Assembly (NCBI GenBank): GCA_029262095.1 | Contig: JAJDAB010000199.1 | Coordinates: 1 to 20,451, forward strand | Source of the DNA: Candidatus Hydrogenedentota bacterium | Lineage (GTDB): Bacteria > Hydrogenedentota > Hydrogenedentia > Hydrogenedentales > SLHB01 | Length of the DNA stretch: 20,451 nucleotides | Direction of reading: 5' to 3' | Shown: positions 7,940-15,264 of the stretch, in pieces | Numbering within the stretch: position 1 is the first letter of the stretch | Layout: each line of letters starts with the position of its first letter | The notes under the pieces: model-generated | Told to the model about the DNA's origin: nothing | Database searches by the model: none | What the model saw: only the letters and a program-made list of their open reading frames with translations | Made by a program: the position numbers and the translations under genes

Positions 7940-10279
7940 CTACAGCGTTCCGAAGAATACCTTCACAACCTCATACTCATTCTTCAGGTTCGAAAACAGT
8001 GCAGGCGCCTCGTCAAATCGATTTTCAGACCCTAGCGACTCCAACTCCAGAGCCAGTGCTTGCAACGTCGATGCGCCCATACTAGCGCTCGACCCATTGA
8101 TTGAATGTGCCGTCCGATTGAGTGATTCGCCATCTTCGTCAGCAATCGCCGATTCGATGGCCGCAAAGCGTTGCTTCGTATCCTCCAAAAACATTTCGAT
8201 CAGTTCCTGCCGGAGTTCCTCGTCGCCCGCGGTAACTTCTTCTAGCCGGTCCAAATCGATTGGTGTCGCGTCGCTGGTCTCTTCATCCATGATCGGATCC
8301 CCCATATCCCATTCGTCAGTCGATTCATCAAATGTTTCCTGCTCTTCTAGCCCCAGATAGGCGTTCAGTACAGAAACCAATTCATCGCGCTGAATCGGAT
8401 CAACCAATACTACATCGCCCCCGGCTGTCAGACATGCTGATTGCTGATCGGCATCCGCTTTCTTCAAAGTCATGATCAAGGGGATTCGTTTGCCACTGTC
8501 AGATGCACGAATATCCGCAACCGCGGCCAGCCCTGAGTCCAACGACGGACGGCAATCCACCAGCACGGCCGCGTACCGATGCGTGCCCAGTGCATGAGCC
8601 GCGTCATCACCGAAACGAGCCGTGTCACATGGAAATCCATGATTCTGTACGGCGATGATCGCGTCCCGTCCACTAGCGGCTATGTCGCCGACGTGGAGTA
8701 CGGATCGCGCGGCGCGGTCCATTTCAGCGACGACATGTTGCGTGATGAGCGGCGTACGTTCACGCTCGGATTCACGGCCACCCAACAAGAGACACATCAC
8801 TTTGCGCAGACAATCGAATCGCACTGGTTTCGTGAGATACGCCTCAAACCCGGCCTCCGTCATCCGCAAGGCATCGCCGCCTTTCGGCGTCGAGGTACAC
8901 AGTATCAAACGCATATCTGCGCCATTCGGCAATGCGCGAATGGCAGTAGCCAATTCGCCGCCATTCATCTCCGGCATCGCAAAGTCGACCAGCGCAATAT
9001 CAAAACACTCACCCCGAGCTGCTCGGGCTTCAATCAACGCTAGCGCCTCTTTGGCACTGGAGGCTTCCACAATATTGCAACCCCAATTCGCCAATTGTTC
9101 CCGGTACACCAAACGGTTCGTGGCGGTGTCATCCACAATCAAAACTTCACGTCCATCCAACGCTTCAGGCCCAATTTCCAGCAACGGCAACTTATCCGGG
9201 ACTGCTTCGAACGCGACGGAGAACTCGAACTGCATCGTTCCCGATGAAGACATCCGAGTGTGCAATTGCCCGCCAAGCGTTGTCACCAATTCCCCACACC
9301 GCTCGAGCGAGACGTCTGAATCATCTGTGGCCTGCGAATTTGGACCGTCGCTTCGAAGACTATCTCCACCGAATTCCGCAGCTTTTACACCAATCTCAAA
9401 ACACAAAATCGGCGATTCTTCCACGGATTGTTGCAAACCGATCTCTAGGATCACCAAACCCTGTCCCGCGTGGCGAATTAGGTGCCCCGCCAATCCACCA
9501 AGCACTTGCCGGAGCGTATTTGGATTGCCTTTTACCCGCCAAGGCAGGTCATGGTGAGTCAGATGTACGAAGTCGAGGCCTTTGCCCAACGCCTTCGGTC
9601 CAATGACTACGGCGACGCGCTCTGCACACGTTCGAATCTCGAACGGAAATGACTCGCTTTCGCCCTGCGGTTGACGTGGATTCGCGTAGTCGACCAAGTC
9701 GTTTACAACCGACATCAACGCATCCGCCGCATTCCGAACAATACTCGCGTACTCCCGTTGCAACGGACTCATCCCCGTATCTTCCAGCAAGTCCATCGCC
9801 CCGTGAATACCATGCAACGGTGTTCGGATTTCATGGCTAATTCGGCCCATGAACGCGCGCAAGTCATCTACCGCAGGCAATGCACTTTCCCGCAAATTCT
9901 GTGCAGGTTGCTTCGGGAACAGTGCGTTCCGACAGCGTACAACCAGCGCGTCCCGTTCGTAAATACACGAAGCCCCGGCGTCCGTCAAAACGTTTTCGTC
10001 CAGTCTCGAGTCCCCGCCACCTAGAATGAAGATCGCGTCGAGCGGGTTGCGGGTCCGACCCTCGCGCATCAAGTACAAGCAGGCCGTCAATCCCAGCGCC
10101 CCATCCAACACGAGAACGGAGATCGCGCCTGACTGCAAGGCCGACCGACCCGCTGCATGACCAGCAACACTCGTAATTTCCGCGCCCGATTCTTCGAGCC
10201 GATCAAATGAAGAGACGACATCGGATACGCGCGAACTATCCGACGCAATGTAGAGCAAGACACGCGGCGCTTCGGCCAA
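7940..10279 (-). CDS. Hybrid phosphorelay protein (HisKA, degenerate ATPase, two receivers, Hpt)
   Basis: From the chosen start the protein has 779 residues and no membrane segment. Order: an N-terminal receiver-like domain without the full acidic pocket (about 5-118); HisKA with S-H-E-I-R-T-P-L (His149); an ATPase-like domain (about 250-357) lacking recognisable N, G1 and G2 boxes; an intact receiver (Asp383/384, Asp432 in V-D-F-A-M-P-E-M-N-G, Lys484 in T-K-P); a second receiver with Asp575 but Asp in place of the conserved Lys; and a C-terminal Hpt with A-H-S-I-N-G-S-S (His725). It should take part in a cytoplasmic phosphorelay, but self-phosphorylation is doubtful. The frame is open upstream to a GTG at 10393. 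I chose TTG 10279 (AGGGGGA six bases ahead); GTG 10312 is also good. An extended -10 at 10349-10357 lies inside the longest frame. The FAD/Fe-S gene follows. Confidence 0.88.
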   Translation of the reverse strand: MAEAPRVLLYIASDSSRVSDVVSSFDRLEESGAEITSVAGHAAGRSALQSGAISVLVLDGALGLTACLYLMREGRTRNPLDAIFILGGGDSRLDENVLTDAGASCIYERDALVVRCRNALFPKQPAQNLRESALPAVDDLRAFMGRISHEIRTPLHGIHGAMDLLEDTGMSPLQREYASIVRNAADALMSVVNDLVDYANPRQPQGESESFPFEIRTCAERVAVVIGPKALGKGLDFVHLTHHDLPWRVKGNPNTLRQVLGGLAGHLIRHAGQGLVILEIGLQQSVEESPILCFEIGVKAAEFGGDSLRSDGPNSQATDDSDVSLERCGELVTTLGGQLHTRMSSSGTMQFEFSVAFEAVPDKLPLLEIGPEALDGREVLIVDDTATNRLVYREQLANWGCNIVEASSAKEALALIEARAARGECFDIALVDFAMPEMNGGELATAIRALPNGADMRLILCTSTPKGGDALRMTEAGFEAYLTKPVRFDCLRKVMCLLLGGRESERERTPLITQHVVAEMDRAARSVLHVGDIAASGRDAIIAVQNHGFPCDTARFGDDAAHALGTHRYAAVLVDCRPSLDSGLAAVADIRASDSGKRIPLIMTLKKADADQQSACLTAGGDVVLVDPIQRDELVSVLNAYLGLEEQETFDESTDEWDMGDPIMDEETSDATPIDLDRLEEVTAGDEELRQELIEMFLEDTKQRFAAIESAIADEDGESLNRTAHSINGSSASMGASTLQALALELESLGSENRFDEAPALFSNLKNEYEVVKVFFGTL

Positions 10280-10348
10280 GACAAATCCCCCTGACGGTAC
10301 ACGTCCCTGCACGATGCAGTCCCCAGACGTTGACCCGTAACGTACGCT

Positions 10349-10357
10349 AATATAGCA
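10349..10357 (-). promoter_or_regulatory. Possible extended -10 promoter of the hybrid phosphorelay gene
   Basis: The minus strand reads TGC directly before TATATT (10349-10354), an extended -10 element that can work with a poor -35; indeed no good -35 is seen. Transcription would start near 10342, which leaves room only for the GTG 10312 or TTG 10279 starts of the downstream gene. Confidence 0.35.
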
Positions 10358-10407
10358 GATCACTCCGTCCCCCGCATACGGCCCGTGATTCACACCCCAT
10401 CAGTGTG

Positions 10408-10413
10408 TATGAT
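10408..10413 (+). promoter_or_regulatory. Possible -10 element of the bisphosphate nucleotidase gene
   Basis: TATGAT matches the -10 consensus at five of six bases; the -35 position (GTGATT, 17 bases upstream) is weak. Initiation near 10420 would exclude the in-frame ATG at 10405 and support the start at 10474. Together with the element at 10349 it suggests a back-to-back promoter region. Confidence 0.3.
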
Positions 10414-10473
10414 GCGCCCTCCTGCGCGCATAAACGGCGCGCCTTAGTCCACGCAGAAAATGGTATTTCATCT

Positions 10474-11460
10474 ATGAACCTCTCCAATCTCGATTTACTT
10501 TTTGCCATCGGTGCCGTAAGACGGCTGGCAAGACTTGCGCGGACCATTCAAGCCAGTACCATCTCTGAATCGCTGACGAAAGCGGACCGGTCGCCCGTGA
10601 CTATCGCCGACTTCGCCATCCAAGCGCTGCTAAGCAACGCGCTGGCCAATCACGCGCCTAACGACGTGTTGGTTGGTGAAGAAAACTCCGGCGCGTTGCG
10701 TGACGCGGAAGCCGCACCAATGCTGGCACGCATTACGGAATTCGTGAATAGCGAAGTGGGCGGAGCAACCGCTGATAACGTCTGCGAGTGGATTGATCGT
10801 GGTGCTGCGGAACCCGGCGATCGGTTCTGGACATTGGACCCCATCGACGGGACGAAAGGTTTCCTACGCAACGCGCAGTATGCTGTCGCGCTCGCACTCA
10901 TCGAGAACGGCCAAGTCCGCCTCGGTGTATTGGGATGCCCCGATTTAGCCGACCCAGCGACCGGATCGCAAGGTGCTGCGGGGTCAATACTCGCTGCGGA
11001 GCGAGGAAACGGCACCTGGTACCAACCCCTCGATGAATCCAAGGCATTGACCCAAGTTCATGTTTCGAACGTTCGGGAAGGGGCCCAAGCACGCCTGCTT
11101 CGTTCCGTCGAATCCGGACATACCAATACCGGTCGAATGGGCCGGATCGTCGAGACGCTCGGTGTCCAGGCCGATCCGGTCTTGATGGATAGCCAGGCCA
11201 AGTACGCCGTACTGGCGGCGGGCGGCGGCGATGCGCTCTTCCGGCTCCTCAACCAGCACCAACTCGACTACAAAGAATGCATCTGGGATCAGGCCGCAGG
11301 ATCCATTGTCGTCGAAGAAGCCGGTGGAAGAGTCACCGACCTTTCCGGCGTGGAACTCGACTTCGGTCAAGGGCGCACGCTCGCCAAAAACACCGGCGTT
11401 CTCGCGACGAACGGTCACTTACACGAAGCCGCGCTCGACGTCATCGCCAAGACGGCCTAA
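10474..11460 (+). CDS. 3'(2'),5'-bisphosphate nucleotidase-like inositol monophosphatase-family enzyme
   Basis: This is a 328-residue Mg-dependent, Li-sensitive-type phosphatase of the inositol monophosphatase superfamily. It has A-D-R-S-P-V-T-I-A-D-F-A-I-Q at 37-50 (Asp46), V-G-E-E (Glu69/70), W-T-L-D-P-I-D-G-T-K-G-F at 119-130 (Asp122, Asp125) and W-D-Q-A-A-G at 271-276 (Asp272), which together form the metal site. The 'K-x-D-x-S-P-V-T' and 'D-P-I-D-G-T-K-G-F' forms are typical of HAL2/SAL1-like enzymes. These remove the 3'-phosphate from PAP, the by-product of sulfate activation and sulfotransfer. The short E. coli CysQ is more distant, so I give no gene symbol. The frame extends to ATG 10405, but that codon falls next to the probable -10, so 10474 is preferred despite a weak ribosome-binding site. 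The next gene starts about 50 bases downstream on the same strand. Confidence 0.87.
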   Translation: MNLSNLDLLFAIGAVRRLARLARTIQASTISESLTKADRSPVTIADFAIQALLSNALANHAPNDVLVGEENSGALRDAEAAPMLARITEFVNSEVGGATADNVCEWIDRGAAEPGDRFWTLDPIDGTKGFLRNAQYAVALALIENGQVRLGVLGCPDLADPATGSQGAAGSILAAERGNGTWYQPLDESKALTQVHVSNVREGAQARLLRSVESGHTNTGRMGRIVETLGVQADPVLMDSQAKYAVLAAGGGDALFRLLNQHQLDYKECIWDQAAGSIVVEEAGGRVTDLSGVELDFGQGRTLAKNTGVLATNGHLHEAALDVIAKTA

Positions 11461-11510
11461 TCGCCTTGACGATCGCTTCATCAATGCCCGTCTCGGCCGC
11501 TTCACGCGAA

Positions 11511-12884
11511 ATGCGCTTACGCGCCGCGCGAATTCTGATGCAAACCATCGTGCTGATCGTCTTCGCAAACTCGACCGTCAGTTGCACCACTTCCGGCGGT
11601 TCCTCCCCCCCGGCGCAAGGCGCTCTCTTGTCCGCCGAGGACGCGCAATTCTTGGAAGGGTTGGCGGAGGCTGTCCTCGATGCGGCACGCGTTCAAGTTA
11701 GCGTAACGACCGCCGATGGGCAATCAAGCCCAACGGAACAAACCTTCATCCGCCCAAGCGGAGGCGACGGCTACCCCGCGTTTTGGATACGAAACGTCGC
11801 AATGTCAGTCGACTCGGGTCTGATTACGCTCGAAGAACAACGGTATGCCCTCATGTTGACCGCCCTTCACCAACAAGACGGCACGATGCTCCTGCCAAAC
11901 GGCGCGCGGGTCCCCGTCGGTGCAATCCCCGATCACATTACGTTTCGCGGAGTACCCATATTTTTCCCGGGAACCCTCGATGACTACGCCGGTCAAGGCG
12001 GTGGCTCGTGGGGCAACTACCCCTGTTTCGACAATCCGTACTTCTTCATTCACATGGCATATTCATTTGTTCAACAGACCGGAGACGCCGCCATACTGAA
12101 CACCAACGTACGCAAAAAGACGCTCCTCAAACGATTGCAACTCGCCTACTCCATGCCGCCACACGACCCCGAGTCGGGGTTGGTTTCGTGTACCGACGTG
12201 ACGCGTGGTGCCAACTTCGGATTCGTCGACACCGTAGAACAAACGGGCGACCTGCTAATCAGTTCGGTGCTCAAACAGCGCGCGGCGCTTCAGTTGGCCA
12301 AGTTGATGGAGGCCACCGGAAATTCACTCGCTGCTGAACTTTACCGCGAAGACGCGGCGCACATTCGCGATGGAATCGCCACGTCGTTTCCGTTGGATTC
12401 TGGTCTTTTTCGCGCCTCAACCGGACGAAGCGCACAACCCGACGTGTGGGGAACCGCACTGGCGGTCTACCTTCAAACGTTGCCGTCGGACCTCGAAATT
12501 AGCGCAAGCACGGCGCTCGCGGACGCGTATCGTTCCGGCACCATCGCGTGGAACGGTCTCATCCGGCACGTCCCAACGGATGCCGATTTCAGTGGGGACA
12601 CCATGTGGGAATCAACGCCGACCGAAAAGAACCGCCACCAAAACGGTGCGTACTGGGCAACGCCAACCGGCTGGGTGGTGAATGCAATCGCACGCGTCAA
12701 TCCTGGTCTCAGCCAAAAACTTGCGGGCGAATACATCGCGACGCTACGCGAGGGCGACTTCCGGAAAGGCAAGCACCAGGGAGAACCCTGGGAATGCGCC
12801 CACCCCAAGGGAAACTATCAAGCGAACAAAGCATTCATCACGAGCGTTACCGCACCGCTCTCTTCACTACGATCAATCCCCTAG
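11511..12884 (+). CDS. Probable lipoprotein, six-hairpin glycosidase-like
   Basis: From the chosen start the protein has 457 residues. A basic n-region, a hydrophobic stretch (8-19) and T-V-S-C with Cys25 resemble a weak lipoprotein signal, followed by a Ser/Pro/Gly-rich linker. The rest looks like an (alpha/alpha)6 glycosidase-fold protein. It has Y-P-A-F-W-I-R-N-V-A-M (89-98, like the F-W-I-R-D element of trehalase and debranching families), S-W-G-N-Y-P-C-F-D-N-P-Y-F at 166-178, W-G-T-A-L-A-V-Y at 313-320, and W-E-S-T-P near 366 with N-G-A-Y-W-A-T-P-T-G-W at 378-388. I cannot name the GH family or the catalytic acids with confidence. The frame is open back to 11277 inside the previous gene; ATG 11484 and TTG 11466 are alternative starts. 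None has a clear ribosome-binding site, so coupling to the nucleotidase gene is possible. Confidence 0.68.
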   Translation: MRLRAARILMQTIVLIVFANSTVSCTTSGGSSPPAQGALLSAEDAQFLEGLAEAVLDAARVQVSVTTADGQSSPTEQTFIRPSGGDGYPAFWIRNVAMSVDSGLITLEEQRYALMLTALHQQDGTMLLPNGARVPVGAIPDHITFRGVPIFFPGTLDDYAGQGGGSWGNYPCFDNPYFFIHMAYSFVQQTGDAAILNTNVRKKTLLKRLQLAYSMPPHDPESGLVSCTDVTRGANFGFVDTVEQTGDLLISSVLKQRAALQLAKLMEATGNSLAAELYREDAAHIRDGIATSFPLDSGLFRASTGRSAQPDVWGTALAVYLQTLPSDLEISASTALADAYRSGTIAWNGLIRHVPTDADFSGDTMWESTPTEKNRHQNGAYWATPTGWVVNAIARVNPGLSQKLAGEYIATLREGDFRKGKHQGEPWECAHPKGNYQANKAFITSVTAPLSSLRSIP

Positions 12885-12974
12885 AGAAGGTTACCAATGT
12901 TGTGGCCGGTACTCCCGACCGCGCCACCAATCCGACCGAAGGTCTCCCCAACAAATCACGACAGCCACGCGCAC

Positions 12975-13005
12975 AAAAAAATCCGCGCTCTGAAAAAAAC
13001 GCGGA
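12975..13005 (-). terminator. Intrinsic terminator after apaG
   Basis: Read on the minus strand, TCCGCG (13000-13005) and CGCGGA (12982-12987) form a GC-rich six-pair stem around a 12-base, T-rich loop. A run of seven T (12975-12981) follows at once. It lies 27 bases past the apaG stop and closes the long minus-strand cluster. The plus-strand copy lacks a comparable T-run (only CGAAAGAGTTTT), so it is at best a weak stop for the converging glycosidase-like gene. Confidence 0.72.
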
Positions 13006-13031
13006 CGAAAGAGTTTTAAAAGTGTGAGAAA

Positions 13032-13448
13032 TTAGTTCAAGAAGGGTCCTGCGATAAGCGAAAACACGCCGATTTCAGCGCTGAATTCCGTGCCATCATC
13101 GCGCACGAATTCGTAGGTTCCACGCATCGTGCCGAAGGGAGTTTCCAAAGGACATACACTGGTGTAATCGTGCACACGGCCCGGCGCAATATGGGGCTGC
13201 TTACCCACAACACCGTCTCCATGCACCTCTTCCGAACGGCCCAAGGCGTCCGTAATAACCCAGTGCCGTCTCAACAACCGAGCACCTTCCGATCCTTCGT
13301 TGACGATACGGATTTGATAGGTAAACGTGTACCGGTTGTCACGCGGCCGCGAATGTTTCGGCACGTATGTACTATGGACAACGACCCGAATTCGGTGGGT
13401 CAAGCAGTCTGAACCGGGGACCATTACACTGCGTTCAATCGTAGGCAT
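13032..13448 (-). CDS. apaG: ApaG family protein
   Basis: This is a 138-residue cytoplasmic protein with the ApaG signature through most of its length: Y-Q-I-R-I-V-N-E-G, R-R-H-W-V-I-T-D-A-L-G-R, E-V-H-G-D-G-V-V-G-K-Q-P, H-D-Y-T-S, and P-F-G-T-M-R-G-T-Y-E-F-V. ApaG has an Fn3-like beta-sandwich. In enterobacteria it lies beside apaH and has been linked to Co/Mg resistance; its biochemical role is unsettled. Here the neighbour is coaD, not apaH or ksgA. AGGAG lies close before the ATG, and a promoter-like element at 13466-13494 may drive it separately from coaD. The intrinsic terminator follows the stop directly. Confidence 0.94.
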   Translation of the reverse strand: MPTIERSVMVPGSDCLTHRIRVVVHSTYVPKHSRPRDNRYTFTYQIRIVNEGSEGARLLRRHWVITDALGRSEEVHGDGVVGKQPHIAPGRVHDYTSVCPLETPFGTMRGTYEFVRDDGTEFSAEIGVFSLIAGPFLN

Positions 13449-13465
13449 GTTCGCTCCTGCGCCGA

Positions 13466-13494
13466 ATTGTACCGGATGAATCGGGATAAACCAA
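13466..13494 (-). promoter_or_regulatory. apaG: Possible internal promoter for apaG
   Basis: On the minus strand TTGGTT (13489-13494) and TACAAT (13466-13471) are 17 bases apart. The -10 matches five of six consensus bases; the -35 is weak (three of six). It lies in the 59-base gap between coaD and apaG, with the AGGAG ribosome-binding site just downstream. Confidence 0.35.
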
Positions 13495-13507
13495 TCGTGC
13501 GTACCGC

Positions 13508-13996
13508 TTACTTCTTACCCACTTTCTCGCGCAACCGCTCCGCCACTTCTGCGGGTACGAAGTGCGTAACATCGCCCCCAAAATGGGCGATTTCGCGCAC
13601 AATTTTGGAGCTAACCAACAAGAAATTCTCGCTCGGCATCAGACACAACGTGTCCACTTCCGGATTCAACTTTTGATTGGCCACGGCGATCGTGATTTCG
13701 TATTCGAAATCGGACACCACCCGCAATCCGCGGACAAGCGCCGTTGCGTTTCGCTCTCGAGCGAACTCAACCGTCAAGCCCTCGAACGAGGACACTTCCA
13801 CATTGGGAATGTCCTTCGTGATGATTTCAAGCATCTCAACCCGCTCAGCGACGGTAAACGTCGCTTTTTTCTCATTATTGCGAGCGACCGCGATCACGAG
13901 CGTATCGAACAGTTTTGCTGCCCGCTTCATGAGATCGAGATGGCCGAAGGTCGGCGGATCGAAACTCCCCGGATAAATGCCCAACCGATCGCCCAT
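13508..13996 (-). CDS. coaD: Pantetheine-phosphate adenylyltransferase
   Basis: CoaD transfers AMP from ATP to 4'-phosphopantetheine, the penultimate step of coenzyme A synthesis in the cytoplasm. The 162 residues are the usual length. Motifs seen: Y-P-G-S-F-D-P-P-T-F-G-H near the N-terminus (the nucleotidyltransferase T/H-x-G-H element in its T-F-G-H form), R-G-L-R-V-V-S-D-F-E-Y-E, and S-S-K-I-V-R-E-I-A, where the family often has S-S-S-x-V-K-E-V/I. The start at 13996 is chosen because GGAGG lies six bases upstream; the longer frame from 14026 would put that signal inside the gene. It follows larC by 65 bases and precedes apaG by 59. Confidence 0.96.
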   Translation of the reverse strand: MGDRLGIYPGSFDPPTFGHLDLMKRAAKLFDTLVIAVARNNEKKATFTVAERVEMLEIITKDIPNVEVSSFEGLTVEFARERNATALVRGLRVVSDFEYEITIAVANQKLNPEVDTLCLMPSENFLLVSSKIVREIAHFGGDVTHFVPAEVAERLREKVGKK

Positions 13997-14061
13997 CAAA
14001 TCCCTCCGCTGTTGTGTTAACGCCATGCCCGCGGCGCAATAGTCGACGTCAAATCGACGCC

Positions 14062-15264
14062 TTATGCCTCGGTCAAATCATCGCGCAACGCTGCCGCCAT
14101 CGCGCTTTCGTATACCGCCAATGGTGTCGCACCACTTTCTGCTGCGCGGCTTCGACAATCTTCGAACTCAGGCGCAACATTTCGATGTCCGTTGCGCGAC
14201 GCCACCTTGATCCGGACATCGCCAAATTCTGTACGCGCAACCTTCCAAGATCGCTCCAGGCATATTCGCGATTCGGTTCGCATGCGCAACCCGATAGTCT
14301 TCGAGCCGGCGAACAATACAGACACGAGATCGTCCACACGATCCGCATCGCAGATCACGGTAATTAAATGGCCCGGACGACCCTTTTTTCCGATGATTGG
14401 AGTGAGGAACGCGTCGCGTGCACCACCGCCTAACACGGCCTCGACGAGGGGGGGGTAGAACTCCGGACTCATGTCATCGACATTGGCCTCAATCACCGTG
14501 ACGACTGCGCCGGAAACGCCGCTCGACTGCGCGACACCCAGAACGGCGCGTAATACGTTGGCCCGGTCCGGCAAATCCCGCGTTCCCGCACCATGCCCCG
14601 TCTTCGTGACAATCATGGAAGGCATCGGCCCGAACGACGACACAACGTCGGCCATTAGCGCGGCACCCGTCGGCGTCACCAGTTCGCCCTGAACCTCGCC
14701 CCCGTACACTGGCACCCCTTCTAACAAACGCGCCGTCGCGGGTGCGGGCACCGGCATGATGCCGTGCGCGCACTTCACAGTTCCGGCGCCGACGTGCAGC
14801 GGCGACGCCTCAATCCGGTCAACACCAAGTGCGTGCAACGCCAAGTGCGCGCCGACAACGTCGACAATCGAATCGACCGCGCCGACTTCGTGAAAATGTA
14901 CCTTTTCAATGGTGGTGCCGTGAACCGCCGCTTCACACTCGGCGATGCGTTCAAATGTTTTCAGCGCCGCCTTCTTGACGGCGTCCGGCAAATCACCCTT
15001 TTCGATTATCTCGACGACATGGCGCAGATGCCGATGGGGTTGTTTGATGCCTTCATCAATATCCACTTCGAACTTCGTGGATTGCACGCCTTTCTTGACG
15101 ACCGTATCCGCGCGCAACGAATATCCATCGACGCCCAATGTTTGCAACGCGGAATTGAGTTGATCAAAATCGACGCCTAGATCCAGAAGCGCACCCACGA
15201 ACATATCGCCCGCGGCACCACTGGAACAATCGAAATACAGTATATTTGGTTTCGCGTCCGTCAT
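14062..15264 (-). CDS. larC: Nickel-pincer cofactor biosynthesis protein LarC, single frame
   Basis: LarC is the CTP-dependent nickel insertase that completes the nickel-pincer nucleotide cofactor of lactate racemase and related enzymes. The 400 residues include F-D-C-S-S-G-A-A-G-D-M at 11-21, the His-bearing stretch P-H-R-H-L-R-H (76-82), V-H-F-H-E-V-G-A-V-D-S-I-V-D at 122-135, G-E-L-V-T-P-T-G-A-A at 193-202, and the C-terminal domain opening with E-A-N-V-D-D-M-S-P-E (259-268) and G-K-K-G-R-P-G-H at 292-299. In Lactiplantibacillus plantarum the protein is made from larC1 and larC2 joined by frameshifting; here both parts lie in one frame. A C8 run (14448-14455) and an A-AAA-AAG heptamer just downstream fall in the junction region. 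The start codon overlaps the larB stop as ATGA, a sign of translational coupling. Confidence 0.95.
   Translation of the reverse strand: MTDAKPNILYFDCSSGAAGDMFVGALLDLGVDFDQLNSALQTLGVDGYSLRADTVVKKGVQSTKFEVDIDEGIKQPHRHLRHVVEIIEKGDLPDAVKKAALKTFERIAECEAAVHGTTIEKVHFHEVGAVDSIVDVVGAHLALHALGVDRIEASPLHVGAGTVKCAHGIMPVPAPATARLLEGVPVYGGEVQGELVTPTGAALMADVVSSFGPMPSMIVTKTGHGAGTRDLPDRANVLRAVLGVAQSSGVSGAVVTVIEANVDDMSPEFYPPLVEAVLGGGARDAFLTPIIGKKGRPGHLITVICDADRVDDLVSVLFAGSKTIGLRMRTESRICLERSWKVARTEFGDVRIKVASRNGHRNVAPEFEDCRSRAAESGATPLAVYESAMAAALRDDLTEA

Noticed and set aside
7374..8360. Plus-strand open frame of 328 codons
   Set aside because: It lies antisense across the start of the FAD/Fe-S gene and the end of the hybrid kinase gene, both well supported by motifs. 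Its product is low-complexity (Ser/Arg-rich) with no recognisable domain.
8655..9557. Plus-strand open frame of 300 codons
   Set aside because: It is entirely antisense to the receiver and ATPase regions of the hybrid phosphorelay gene. The Ser/Arg/Pro-rich product is typical of a shadow frame in GC-rich DNA.
10280..10393. N-terminal extension of the hybrid phosphorelay protein to GTG 10393
   Set aside because: No ribosome-binding site; it contains the probable extended -10; better start signals lie at 10312 and 10279.
13997..14061. TTGACG hexamer between larC and coaD as a coaD promoter
   Set aside because: No acceptable -10 at 16-18 bases downstream; read-through from larC is a simpler explanation.
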